A stretch of DNA of 64,000 bases, taken from positions 3,940,001-4,004,000 of the forward strand of contig NZ_CP137640.1 of the NCBI RefSeq assembly GCF_036670025.1, in the 5' to 3' direction. The DNA comes from Bacillus_BD oryzisoli. Its GTDB lineage: Bacteria; Bacillota; Bacilli; Bacillales; Cytobacillaceae. Both the position numbers and the translations under genes were made by a program. Below are positions 16,865-24,981 of the stretch, in pieces. Within the stretch, counting starts at the first letter, position 1; every line of letters begins with the position of its first letter. Below the pieces are notes generated by a model. It was not told the DNA's origin. It searched no databases and saw only the letters and a list, made by a program, of their open reading frames with translations.

Positions 16865-17107
16865 ATGGTATATATACGACAAAATCCAACCTATGCGCAG
16901 AGTCCCTGGGGTCTTGAAAATTGTATCTTTCGTTTCACGTATTTGTGGCTTAGAAACGGAGACAATTTCTGGTTTTTTTTGACGACTGTCGGGCATCAAA
17001 GAGTTTATGGCTATAGGTTTTTCGGCGGAAGATGGAATCAATATTCGGTTGCTTTAAGAGATATTGTTAACTTCCATTGTTCTCATCCAACTCCAACTCT
17101 ATATTAA
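16865..17107 (+). CDS. Small aromatic-rich hypothetical protein (80 aa)
   Basis: ATG 16865 with AAGGAG about 13 bases upstream. The composition is protein-like and unusual: many Trp/Phe/Tyr and Arg, with SPWGLENCIFRFTYLWLRNG, then FWFFLTTVGHQRVYGYRF and GGRWNQYSVALRDI. I recall similar short Bacillus proteins with a [YV]xRxxPxYxxSPWG...FRFTYxWLRNG...FWF pattern but no assigned function. An overlapping minus-strand frame (16841-17041) looks like a shadow. Confidence 0.5.
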   Translation: MVYIRQNPTYAQSPWGLENCIFRFTYLWLRNGDNFWFFLTTVGHQRVYGYRFFGGRWNQYSVALRDIVNFHCSHPTPTLY

Positions 17108-17353
17108 AACACTGCTCCTGACCTTCTAATCGTATCGTTCAGTCTTACTTTAGAAGCGTCTGGGCTTTCGCATAATCAGAGATCGTTTTATTGAATCTAA
17201 TACTGTGATCAATCCGCCACCTACGTGTCCCCTTCCATCATGTATAGAACGTTAATCATATCGGTTAGCGTTCTTTATAATGAAATTAGAATATATTCCA
17301 AAATTAAAAATTCAATTTGTTATTATTCTAGGGGTGGTTAAAGTAATCCTTCT
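17108..17353. other. Intergenic, nothing recognised
   Basis: AT-rich, no supported gene, hairpin or promoter. Confidence 0.4.
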
Positions 17354-17378
17354 TAAAGTAAACTGCACCGTTACTTTA
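17354..17378. repeat. Cassette-type palindromic repeat, copy 13
   Basis: AAAGTAA and TTACTTT pair perfectly around ACTGCACCG. It lies downstream of the nuclease remnant on the minus strand. Confidence 0.65.
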
Positions 17379-17457
17379 ATTACATTGCTTCACAATCTCC
17401 TTTAAAATCTTCAATTTAAAAAGTTGGATATGATCATTTATTACATATTTAGTTGTG

Positions 17458-17688
17458 TTACCTTCCCCTCCATATCCCAACTCTCTTTTCCTGGGACTTC
17501 CTTTGAATGACCTTGAACATTTTACCATCAATACGCACATACGCCAGCAAGTGCCCGTATTTATCCCGTTCACATACATCTAATTTAATCCGGATTATTT
17601 TTCCATCAAGAGCGATACCTCTAACATAGGAGCACGATACTTTTCCGTATGGCTGCACCTGTTTTTCAGGACGTACGCTCTCCGGCAT
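17458..17688 (-). pseudogene. Thermonuclease (SNase-like) remnant
   Basis: PESVRPEKQVQPYGK, LDVCERDKYGHLLAYVRIDG and QEKRVGIW match the complete paralogue at 22883-23284 almost word for word. The stretch between DGKMF and VIQRK is missing (about 25 residues, including the ELLLEKGLARV helix), and the N-terminal strands with the first catalytic Arg are absent because of an upstream TAG. A decayed second copy. Confidence 0.75.
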
Positions 17689-17709
17689 ATCAAAGGGTAC
17701 CTTAACTTC

Positions 17710-18291
17710 AAAATGCTAATGGTAATATTCTACCATTTTTAGTCTCTACAACAGAGTTCCTTCAAATTTCTTTTGAATTGGTCAACAAATCATAAGGTGG
17801 CAATACTAAAATCAGTTCCTTAATCCTGGGTGTTTAACAGTAAACCTGCGGTAATAAATGATCCTGTGTTTACAATAGCAATCACAGATAAACATCCTAT
17901 TTTATAAACCTTTGATTAACCTTTCCATTTAAAGTTTCCATCCATCTTCTATCATCCATTAGGCATACCAGATTACCATCCCTTCTCCCCATAAATGAGT
18001 GACCAATATTACATACTCCCCTAATAATATCAGCCAAATAGTTTTAAATACGATTTCTCATTATAGTCTTTTCGTTCCTATAATTCTTTCTTTTATGATC
18101 TAAAACTATGAAAAAATAACCTATTCTAGCATTTTTTCATTCATAATTTGCAATGTTATATTTTCTCACATGATTTGAGACACTTGGAGTTTTTCGAACT
18201 ATAATCAGCTTGTAAATCTACTTAACACAGCAATAATCGAATAAAACTTGTTGTGTTACTAGATTTAATTTATAACCAGGGGTGATGGCAA
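17710..18291. other. 580-base AT-rich upstream region of the amine oxidase operon
   Basis: No gene. A weak sigma-A-like promoter can be drawn near 18176-18206 (TTGAGA, 19 bases, TATAAT) about 85 bases before the operon. Nothing else recognised. Confidence 0.35.
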
Positions 18292-19920
18292 ATGGAAAAC
18301 AATCAAAGTAAAGTCATTACAAGAAGAGATTTTCTTAACTATGCTGGAAAAGTCGGTGGTACGGTAGCCGTTTGGGGAGCCATGGAATCCTTAGGTTTGT
18401 TAGGTCACTCTTTGGCAAGTGCCGAAGAATTCCAAGCGCCGAAGAAAAGTGATTTAACGATGGCCAATAAAAATGGCAAAAAAATTATCATTTTAGGTGC
18501 AGGTATTGCTGGAATGACCGCAGCTTATGAATTAAGAAAGGCTGGTTATGATTGTACAATCCTTGAAGCAAGAGATCGTACCGGTGGCCGAAACTGGACG
18601 GTTCGAGGGGGGACAACTGAAACAGAAATTGGCGGTGTGAAGCAAACCGCTAAATTTGATAAAGGACTTTATATGAATGCAGGTCCTGCCCGAATTCCAC
18701 AGCATCACATCACGATTGATTATTGCCGGGAGCTAGGGGTTGAACTTGAAGTTTTCGCGAACTCAAATGAATTCACTTACTATTATCAAGAGAATGCAGG
18801 TCCCCTTTCCAATACCAAAATCCGAAAAGGGACCATCAAAACGGATGCTCGCGGGTATGTATCCGAACTATTAGCAAAAGTGGCAGATAAAGCCTCCCTT
18901 GATGCCCCACTCTCAAAAGATGATATTGATAGATTAAGAGATTATTTAAAAAGAGAAGGTGGACTGTCGAGTGATTTTACATATCACGGGTCAAACCGCA
19001 GGGGGTATAAAATTTTGCCTGGTGGAGGACTTCAGCCAGGAGAAGTCGATACCCCTTATAACTTTAGCCAGCTTCTTCAATCAGGAATGATGAATAACAT
19101 TAGTGGTGATTATAGCTTCCAACAGCAGCCAATGATGTTCCAACCGGTTGGAGGGATTGATCAAATACCAAAGGCACTTGAAAAACAACTGCCTGGAGTC
19201 ATCACTTTTGGTGCTGAAGTTCAAGAAATTAGACAATCTTCGGATGGCGTTCGGATTGTTTATCAAACAAAAGCAAACGGAAACACAAAGGAAATCACAG
19301 GAGATTATTGTATTTGTACCATCCCGCTCCCTGTACTGAAAAATATACCAGCCGATTTTACAGAACCTATGAAAAATGCGATTAAGAATATCCATTATGC
19401 GGAAACGGGAAAAATCGCCTTCCAATTTAAAAATCGATTCTGGGAGAATGAAGAACGTATTCTTGGAGGAATTACCACCACAAATATGGACATCGCACAA
19501 ATTTGGTATCCATCTAGCGGCTATTTAACACAACAAAAAGGTGTGTTGATTGGATATTATAATTTTGGTGAAAATGCTGTGAAATACGGTAATCTATCCC
19601 TTTCTCAAAGAGAAGCTCTTGCATTAGAACAAGGTGCCAAAATACATCCACAGTATAAGAAAGAAGTTGAAAATTCCTTTTCGGTTGCATGGCATAAAAT
19701 TCAATATAATCAGGGCGGATGGGCTGAATACACCGAATCGGATCTTAAAAACTACTACCCTATTTTAAATGAACCTCAAGGCCGAATCCATCTAGCTGGA
19801 GAACATCTTAGCTATTTAACGGGATGGATGGCAGGTGCTTTTGAATCAGCCCGAATTGTGGTAAGCCGAATTCATAAAGAAGTGTTAAAAGAAGGCAAGT
19901 CTCCTGCTACTGTGGGCTAA
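18292..19920 (+). CDS. Tat-exported flavin amine / L-amino-acid oxidase
   Basis: 542 residues. The N-terminus has a twin-arginine signal (TRRDFLNYAGKVGG, hydrophobic stretch, cleavage near ASA at 43-45). An FAD-binding Rossmann motif follows (IIILGAGIAGMTAAYELRKAG, LEARDRTGGR), then NAGPARIPQHHITIDYCREL typical of L-amino-acid oxidases, and a C-terminal LAGEHLSYLTGWMAGAFESA. Expected reaction: amine or amino acid + O2 to imine + H2O2, outside the membrane, with FAD loaded in the cytoplasm before Tat export. Start ATG 18292 is preceded by AGGGGTGAT. First gene of an operon with a secreted RidA protein and its own tatA and tatC. Substrate not deducible. Confidence 0.9.
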   Translation: MENNQSKVITRRDFLNYAGKVGGTVAVWGAMESLGLLGHSLASAEEFQAPKKSDLTMANKNGKKIIILGAGIAGMTAAYELRKAGYDCTILEARDRTGGRNWTVRGGTTETEIGGVKQTAKFDKGLYMNAGPARIPQHHITIDYCRELGVELEVFANSNEFTYYYQENAGPLSNTKIRKGTIKTDARGYVSELLAKVADKASLDAPLSKDDIDRLRDYLKREGGLSSDFTYHGSNRRGYKILPGGGLQPGEVDTPYNFSQLLQSGMMNNISGDYSFQQQPMMFQPVGGIDQIPKALEKQLPGVITFGAEVQEIRQSSDGVRIVYQTKANGNTKEITGDYCICTIPLPVLKNIPADFTEPMKNAIKNIHYAETGKIAFQFKNRFWENEERILGGITTTNMDIAQIWYPSSGYLTQQKGVLIGYYNFGENAVKYGNLSLSQREALALEQGAKIHPQYKKEVENSFSVAWHKIQYNQGGWAEYTESDLKNYYPILNEPQGRIHLAGEHLSYLTGWMAGAFESARIVVSRIHKEVLKEGKSPATVG

Positions 19921-19956
19921 ACCAAAATAATTTAAATTGGATAAGGAGCTAATTTT

Positions 19957-20499
19957 ATGAAAAAAAATACGAAATCCATGATTGCTGCAACGATTATGGG
20001 GGTAAGTGTCATAGCAGGTGCCACCATGGCTTCTGCAGGGAATGTCATCGACCTGCTAAAAATCAATAAAGTCACCTTTTTTGGCTCACCGACTTCATCC
20101 ATTTCTAGTTCAGTAGCTGTTCCGCAAAATTATAACCGAATTTCGTATAGTGGAACCGTCCCTCCCCTTTTAGATAAAAACGGAATAACAACCTATGAAA
20201 AATATGGGAATACTAAAACACAAGCCATCGGCATTTTAACGAAATTGGAAGAAGACTTGGCGCAAAAAGGTCTTTCCCTTAACGATGTGACCTATCTTCG
20301 TGTGTATGTTGCCCCAGATCCAAACAAAGGAAATAAACCAGATTATCAAGGCTGGTTTGATGCTTATGCCGAGTTCTTTAATACAGAAGAAAATCCAGTG
20401 AAAACAGCTCGTTCTACAGTTGGTGTGGAAAGTCTGGTAAGCCCTGATTATCTGATTGAAATCGAAGCTGAGGTTACTTTTAAAAATAAGAATAAGTAA
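19957..20499 (+). CDS. Secreted RidA-family imine/enamine deaminase
   Basis: 180 residues. Residues 1-27 form a Sec signal peptide (MKKNTKSMIAATIMGV..., ATMASAG). The mature part has the Rid fold sequence features: RISYSGTVPP, TKTQAIGILTKLEEDLAQ, GLSLNDVTYLRVYV, and TARSTVGVESL with the conserved Arg, plus EIEAEVTF. Rid proteins hydrolyse imines and enamines to ketones and ammonia; they are usually cytoplasmic, so export is unusual. It lies 36 bases after the amine oxidase with AAGGAG as ribosome binding site, which suggests it processes the imine product of that enzyme outside the membrane. Confidence 0.85.
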   Translation: MKKNTKSMIAATIMGVSVIAGATMASAGNVIDLLKINKVTFFGSPTSSISSSVAVPQNYNRISYSGTVPPLLDKNGITTYEKYGNTKTQAIGILTKLEEDLAQKGLSLNDVTYLRVYVAPDPNKGNKPDYQGWFDAYAEFFNTEENPVKTARSTVGVESLVSPDYLIEIEAEVTFKNKNK

Positions 20500-20529
20500 T
20501 ATCCGAAACTAGAAAGGAAGTGAATCCTA

Positions 20530-20763
20530 TTGTTACAAAATATTGGGGTACCCGGTTTAATTATCATTCTCATTATCGCCCTTGTTATTTTTGGACCATC
20601 TAAATTGCCTGCTATCGGACGAGCCTTTGGTAATACATTAGCCGAATTCAAGAATGCAACGAAAGGTCTGGTTTCCGAGGATGAAAGTGAAATTAAGCAA
20701 GAAAAAATGAAGCCTGAATTAATAGCCGTTGAAAAGAAAGAAGAAAAATCAGTTGTATCCTAA
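20530..20763 (+). CDS. tatA: Twin-arginine translocase subunit TatA
   Basis: 77 residues, TTG start at 20530 with AAAGGAAG upstream. One N-terminal membrane helix (GVPGLIIILIIALVIF), the hinge FGPSKLPAIGRAFG and an amphipathic helix followed by a charged tail, the standard TatA layout. It forms the variable-size translocation assembly with TatC. Located between its likely client genes and tatC; a strong terminator follows. Confidence 0.93.
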   Translation: MLQNIGVPGLIIILIIALVIFGPSKLPAIGRAFGNTLAEFKNATKGLVSEDESEIKQEKMKPELIAVEKKEEKSVVS

Positions 20764-20774
20764 TTTAATCATGG

Positions 20775-20803
20775 GGTAGACGGGTCAACCGTCTACCTTT
20801 TTT
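20775..20803 (+). terminator. Intrinsic terminator between tatA and tatC
   Basis: GGTAGACGG and CCGTCTACC form a perfect 9-bp stem with a 5-base loop, followed by six T. It lies 12 bases after the tatA stop and 16 before the tatC start, so tatC depends on read-through or on a promoter hidden here. Confidence 0.85.
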
Positions 20804-20819
20804 CTAAGGGGGCATTAGG

Positions 20820-21548
20820 GTGAATCAGAAAGAGCTGAATCTCCTTGAACATTTAGAGGAACTTCGGAAACGAATCATCGTGGTTTTAATCGCATTTCTG
20901 ATCTTTTTTGTGGGAGCATTTATCTTTATCCAGGATATTTATCAATGGATTCTTCGAGACTTCGATGGGAAACTAGCCGTTTTGGGCCCGAGTGATATTT
21001 TGTGGTTATACATGATGCTCGCTGCTGTCGTTGCAATAGCAGCAACCATCCCTGTATTTGTCTATCAAACATGGAGGTTCATTGTTCCTGGATTGACAAA
21101 ACAAGAGTCAAAAATCATATTAAGTATGATCCCTGGATTCTTCCTTTTATTTATCATCGGCATAGGCTTCGGTTATTTTGTTTTGTTTCCACTTGTACTT
21201 GGATTTTTAGTCAATCTTTCTGCGGGTCAATTTGAAACGATGTATACAGCAGATCGATATTTCAAATTTTTGATTCACATTAGTTTACCATTTGGCTTTC
21301 TGTTCGAAATGCCATTAATCGTATTATTGCTAACAAGGCTAGGAATTCTCAATCCAGTGAGGCTGGCAAAAGCACGGAGAGTTTCCTATTTTGTTCTCGT
21401 TGTCGTTTCTATTGCCATTACTCCCCCAGATATCATCTCTGATTTCTTGGTCACTGTTCCCCTCCTACTGCTATACGAATTAAGTGTTGGCATTTCTAAG
21501 ATCGTTTATAAAAAGAAGGTATCAACAGAGTTGGGAATGGCCAATTAA
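20820..21548 (+). CDS. tatC: Twin-arginine translocase subunit TatC
   Basis: 242 residues; GTG start at 20820 preceded by AAGGGGG. The N-terminal LNLLEHLEELRKRI is the TatC signature, followed by six membrane segments and the loop FVYQTWRFIVPGLTKQE with the conserved Glu region. TatC recognises the twin-arginine signal. With TatA it forms a Gram-positive minimal Tat system, and its position suggests dedication to the amine oxidase, as TatAd/TatCd serve PhoD in B. subtilis. Confidence 0.95.
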   Translation: MNQKELNLLEHLEELRKRIIVVLIAFLIFFVGAFIFIQDIYQWILRDFDGKLAVLGPSDILWLYMMLAAVVAIAATIPVFVYQTWRFIVPGLTKQESKIILSMIPGFFLLFIIGIGFGYFVLFPLVLGFLVNLSAGQFETMYTADRYFKFLIHISLPFGFLFEMPLIVLLLTRLGILNPVRLAKARRVSYFVLVVVSIAITPPDIISDFLVTVPLLLLYELSVGISKIVYKKKVSTELGMAN

Positions 21549-21775
21549 ATACACGTGATGGTTTAAGTACCAAGGAAACACTTACTTCAGGACTCAAAAT
21601 GGTTTTAGCCCGTTGCAAACACATGCTGGGGAGGAACGTGTTGGTATTTACGGCAGAGGATTAGCAGAACTTAGACTTCCCACCAAATTTTAAAAAGATA
21701 AATATTGATAATTAAGAATACAATCTTAATATTTTTAAGGATAGATTTCTAATTATAAAGAAAAATCAAAAAACT
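21549..21775. other. Intergenic with a short coding remnant
   Basis: Plus-strand frame at about 21570-21692 reads GNTYFRTQNGFSPLQTHAGE followed by ERVGIYGRGLAELRLPTKF and a stop, with no start. It looks like the C-terminal scrap of an unidentified protein. Confidence 0.35.
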
Positions 21776-21776
21776 A

Positions 21777-21807
21777 TTGACATTGGAGTCAACTCAAATG
21801 ATATTCT
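21777..21807 (+). promoter_or_regulatory. MerR-type promoter with operator in a long spacer
   Basis: TTGACA at 21777-21782 and TATTCT at 21802-21807 are 19 bases apart, as in MerR-family promoters. The dyad TTGGAGT-C-AACTCAA fills the spacer. The start of the merR-type gene follows seven bases later, so the transcript would be nearly leaderless. Confidence 0.6.
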
Positions 21808-21813
21808 GGATTC

Positions 21814-22280
21814 ATGGAAAAACATTACTCAATACAAGAGGTTTCGCAGATAATTGGGGTGTCCAAGGAAACACTTCGGTATTATGACCGGATTGGGCTC
21901 GTATCGCCGACTCGGAAAAGCAATCGGTACCGCTGGTATTCAAGGGACGACCTCATAGACTTGATGAATATTCAGATTATGCGGTATGCAGACTTTTCTC
22001 TTGACGAAATCAAAGAAAATTTGAGTTTCCGCAAGATGGAAAATATCTATTCTGCGAAGAGTTTGCTGCGTTCCTCGATGCAAAAAACGCAGAAACGCGC
22101 AAGAAGATTAACCATCTGGAAAAGGTGAGCCAACTGCTTAACATTGCTGCTGATACATTAAGGGATTTTAATAACGAAAGCGATCAACGGTTGGCAGAAT
22201 TCGTCCGAGAGCTCTACAAGGATATCCATGAGAATGAACCGGGAATTTCTATGGAGGGTTGTGATCCACATCAAGATTAG
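21814..22280 (+). pseudogene. MerR-family regulator, frameshifted
   Basis: The N-terminal winged helix is clear: YSIQEVSQIIGVSKETLRYYDRIGLVSP, then RWYSRDDLIDLMNIQIMRYADFSLDEI. At about 22055 the frame shifts; the continuing frame encodes EEFAAFLDAKNAETRKKI...LEKVSQLLNIAADTL, the expected dimerisation coiled coil, and ends at TAG 22280. Intact length would be about 155 residues. No metal-binding Cys cluster. It precedes the membrane protein at 22228-22686, its presumed target. Confidence 0.8.
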
Positions 22281-22686
22281 GAATTTTTATTATCTGATTG
22301 CTGGCCTTCTTGCGATGCTGTTCGCCGTCACGCATGCATGGAATGGGCATTCCTCGCTCGACATTAGGGGGATGTCCATGGACTCCCGGGTGGTGTTCAT
22401 GTATGTTTGGCACATTATCACGGCGGAAAACCTGGTCTTCGGGATCGCATTCATATTCATGTCATTCCAAAGTGAGCGATTAAAGATCCGTTTTGCCGCA
22501 TGGATGATCGTAGCGATTCTGTGCGTCCGACTGATCGTCATACTTGGCGTAACGGCAATACTTGACATTTCGGCTCTTACGGATACGGTAATAGATCTGA
22601 TTGCCATCGTTATTTATGTTGCATTGATCATACTAGGCACAACTATGAAGAAAAAAAGTCCAGCAATTAACACCAAAGATGTCTAA
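22228..22686 (+). CDS. Four-helix membrane protein of unknown function
   Basis: Up to 152 residues with four hydrophobic segments (FYYLIAGLLAMLFAVTHAW; VVFMYVWHIITAENLVFGIAFIFM; FAAWMIVAILCVRLIVILGV; TVIDLIAIVIYVALIIL). The start is uncertain: ATG 22228 overlaps the end of the merR frame, and GTG 22261 lies too close to the GGAGGG at 22253. Probably co-transcribed with and regulated by the MerR-type protein. Family not recognised. Confidence 0.6.
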   Translation: MRMNREFLWRVVIHIKIRNFYYLIAGLLAMLFAVTHAWNGHSSLDIRGMSMDSRVVFMYVWHIITAENLVFGIAFIFMSFQSERLKIRFAAWMIVAILCVRLIVILGVTAILDISALTDTVIDLIAIVIYVALIILGTTMKKKSPAINTKDV

Positions 22687-22723
22687 ATACAGATTTAACA
22701 TAAAGACACAATATTTGTCATTT

Positions 22724-22759
22724 CCCCCTTTGGATATGCTTTGTCTAAAGGGGGTTTTT
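22724..22759 (+). terminator. Intrinsic terminator
   Basis: CCCCCTTT and AAAGGGGG form a stem, followed by TTTTT. It lies 38 bases after the membrane protein gene. Confidence 0.85.
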
Positions 22760-22882
22760 GGATATCAGAGTTATGAACCTCCCATGTTTGAAATCACAGG
22801 TTTCAGAGTTAGTGAACTGCACATTGACCACTTTGTTTTTAAGATTACAAGATGAAAGTTTTTTGCTCACCTTTCTAGATTA

Positions 22883-23284
22883 TTATAGTACCTTCCCCCA
22901 AATCCCCACTCCTCGCTCCTGAGCCTTCCGTTCAATCTTCCTAAATCTCTCCACATACCTTGTGTTCGGTGGAAACACATATGCCACTCGCGCCAGTCCC
23001 TTTTCAAGCAGTAACTCATTGAGCATGATGCCATCCACATACACATATGCCAGCAGGCGTCCATACTTATCCCTTTCACATACGTCTAATTCAACCTGAA
23101 TTTCTTTTCCAATTGGGGCAAGACTCCTGACAAAGAAGTACGATCCTTTGCCGTATGGCTGCACCTGTTTTTCAGGATGAACACTCTCCGGCGAATCGAC
23201 AAGCAGCAAGCGGATGGTTTCCTTTTTTCCATTAAGGTTGATCGTTAAGGTATCACCGTCGGAAATGAACAGAACGATTGGCAT
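22883..23284 (-). CDS. Thermonuclease (SNase-like) family protein
   Basis: 133 residues, a single staphylococcal-nuclease OB-fold domain: SDGDTLTINLNGKKETIRLLLVDSPES (catalytic Arg and Glu/Asp region), PYGK, DVCERDKYGRLLAYVYVDG (second catalytic Arg) and LARVAYVFPPNTRY. No signal peptide is evident, unlike secreted relatives such as YncB, so the N-terminus may be shortened or the protein intracellular. Start ATG 23284 with AAGGGAAC upstream. A decayed paralogue is at 17458-17688. Confidence 0.8.
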   Translation of the reverse strand: MPIVLFISDGDTLTINLNGKKETIRLLLVDSPESVHPEKQVQPYGKGSYFFVRSLAPIGKEIQVELDVCERDKYGRLLAYVYVDGIMLNELLLEKGLARVAYVFPPNTRYVERFRKIERKAQERGVGIWGKVL

Positions 23285-23661
23285 TTTTTTAAGTTCCCTT
23301 TTCCGATTCTTCAGTCATCCTCATTTTTCAGACTTCTTCTTTCTGAACTATCGTTTTATCCACTTCACTCACCAGCATTCATTTGGATTTTGTACAAATG
23401 CAGAAGTTACTCGAGACATTGATATAGTTCTGACTCCAATCCCCTTAAGCGCCTTTTCCTTTTTGGGTCAACGGACCTGTCCCTTTGTCCCAGGTCGAGC
23501 TGTCCCTAAGTTCTTCCCATCCGAAAATAATTAATTAGTAGTTGCTCTTCATTGCTTCATATGATGATATCATGATTAATATAGATTTATTGTACTTGAT
23601 ATGTGATACGTTAAGCAGATAATGAAGAGAATGATATGATCATTCAGAGAAGAGGATGAAT
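23285..23661. other. Intergenic with dispersed repeat
   Basis: GGGTCAACGGACCTGTCCC at 23464-23482 belongs to a dispersed family also at 42314, 40167 and 57974, followed by a related TTGTCCCAGG/AGCTGTCCCT block. No gene. Confidence 0.5.
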
Positions 23662-24528
23662 ATGATCGTTGATTGCCATTTTCATATAGATGAAACGATG
23701 TTGACACTAGAAAAAATGATAGAAGGGATGGATCAAAATGATGTAACGAAAACGGCCTTGATTGCGCCAATGAACGAAACGATGTTTGAAGTGGATAGCA
23801 CCATTCAACACCATATACAAAACCTATTCCGTTTCCTCATCCTACATGTTCCTCCTATAGGTTTTCCTATTTATGATGGATTGGTTCGTGACGGCTTTTT
23901 CAACCTTTATGGCCGATCATACAAAATCTATAAGAAACCAAACAATGATCTCGTAGCTGCGGCAATCAGGCTATTTCCAGATCGTTTTCTAGGATGGGCA
24001 GCCGTGAATCCTAAGATTCCTGAATCCGTGGAAGAAGTCGAATACTTTCTCAAACAACCAGGTTTTATTGGAGTCAAGGCTCATCCATTTATGCATCAAT
24101 ATTCTATTAGGGCACTTGATCCTGTTGCGGCTATGTGTGAAGCAAAAGGAATTCCAATGATTATTCATCTGTCATCTGAAAGAGATTCCTATAAATACTT
24201 TCCGGAACAATACCCTGAACTTAAGGTCATTTACGCACACGCTGGACTCCCATTTTGGAGGAAACTATGGAAATATACAAGAGATAAATCAAATGTATTT
24301 GTTGACACCTCAAGCGATTATCTGACACCATCGATTGTGCAGGAGGCAGTGGATACCTTAGGTTATCGAAAAATTCTTTATGGCTGTGATGGTCCCTATG
24401 GCATGAAACAATTTAATCAAGATGATTATGGTGAAAAGAGAAGCTGGATCGATTCACTTCAAATTCCTGTTCTTCAAAAGGAATACATACTAGGAAAAAA
24501 TTTTTTGGAGCTGATTGATTCATTCTAA
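23662..24528 (+). CDS. Amidohydrolase-family metal-dependent hydrolase
   Basis: About 288 residues, a TIM-barrel amidohydrolase of the COG2159 type. Metal and catalytic positions are visible: DCHFHID (HxH), GVKAHPF (Lys), MIIHLSSE (His), VIYAHAGLPFW (His) and LYGCDGPYG (Asp). Such enzymes hydrolyse or decarboxylate small ring or amide substrates in the cytoplasm; the substrate cannot be told. ATG 23662 has AGAGG at proper spacing; ATG 23656 is too close. Alone between two intergenic regions. Confidence 0.8.
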   Translation: MIVDCHFHIDETMLTLEKMIEGMDQNDVTKTALIAPMNETMFEVDSTIQHHIQNLFRFLILHVPPIGFPIYDGLVRDGFFNLYGRSYKIYKKPNNDLVAAAIRLFPDRFLGWAAVNPKIPESVEEVEYFLKQPGFIGVKAHPFMHQYSIRALDPVAAMCEAKGIPMIIHLSSERDSYKYFPEQYPELKVIYAHAGLPFWRKLWKYTRDKSNVFVDTSSDYLTPSIVQEAVDTLGYRKILYGCDGPYGMKQFNQDDYGEKRSWIDSLQIPVLQKEYILGKNFLELIDSF

Positions 24529-24981
24529 GACCTTTATTTCATCAAATTCATATTTTTATGAAATAACCGAGAACACTCGTGACTAAGTCATGGGAGGTAC
24601 AGAAAAGACATAACAGTAATGAGATAAATGCCAATGATACCTTACTTAAACACTTTTATATAGCCTTCAATAGGATGGAACTGTTTCTCCCGATCGTTAT
24701 CCTTTCCATACTTTGTTTTTTCATGAGTCATGATGCCTCAGTTACATTCTAAATCATTTACATCTAACTGCTAGGACGCTCTAGTAAATGGAAAGAGACA
24801 GTCACCATCCATTTCTGGATCGTCACTGTCTCTTTTAATTTCAGCAATATATTTAGATTAAAGCATTATCACACAAAAATGAATCGCAGGAACAATGGAC
24901 TGTCCATATGTCAAAATTCTATAAAAGGTCCTCTTGTTGTGAAGTAACACCTGCAGTTTCTTGAGAGAATTTTTGTGATTT
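24529..24981. other. Intergenic, two hairpins, no gene
   Basis: TTATTTCAT/ATGAAATAA near 24537-24565 lacks a T run. The repeat hairpin at 24797 lies within. The rest shows no gene. Confidence 0.5.
24797..24839. repeat. Repeat hairpin AAGAGACAGTCACC, copy 1
   Basis: AAAGAGACAGTCACCATCC pairs with GGATCGTCACTGTCTCTTT. The same palindrome recurs within longer repeats at 40333-40462 and 55278-55413. On either strand it ends in a T-rich stretch, so it can serve as a terminator for the MscS gene. Confidence 0.7.

Noticed and set aside
16841..17041. Minus-strand 66-residue frame
   Set aside because: Overlaps a better plus-strand gene (16865-17107) and has no recognisable pattern.
3452..17378. True integron attC sites
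   Set aside because: The repeats fold like attC, but the R' core GTTRRRY is not met (GTTAGTT has T at the third R) and no tyrosine integrase is in the window. Kept only as an analogy.
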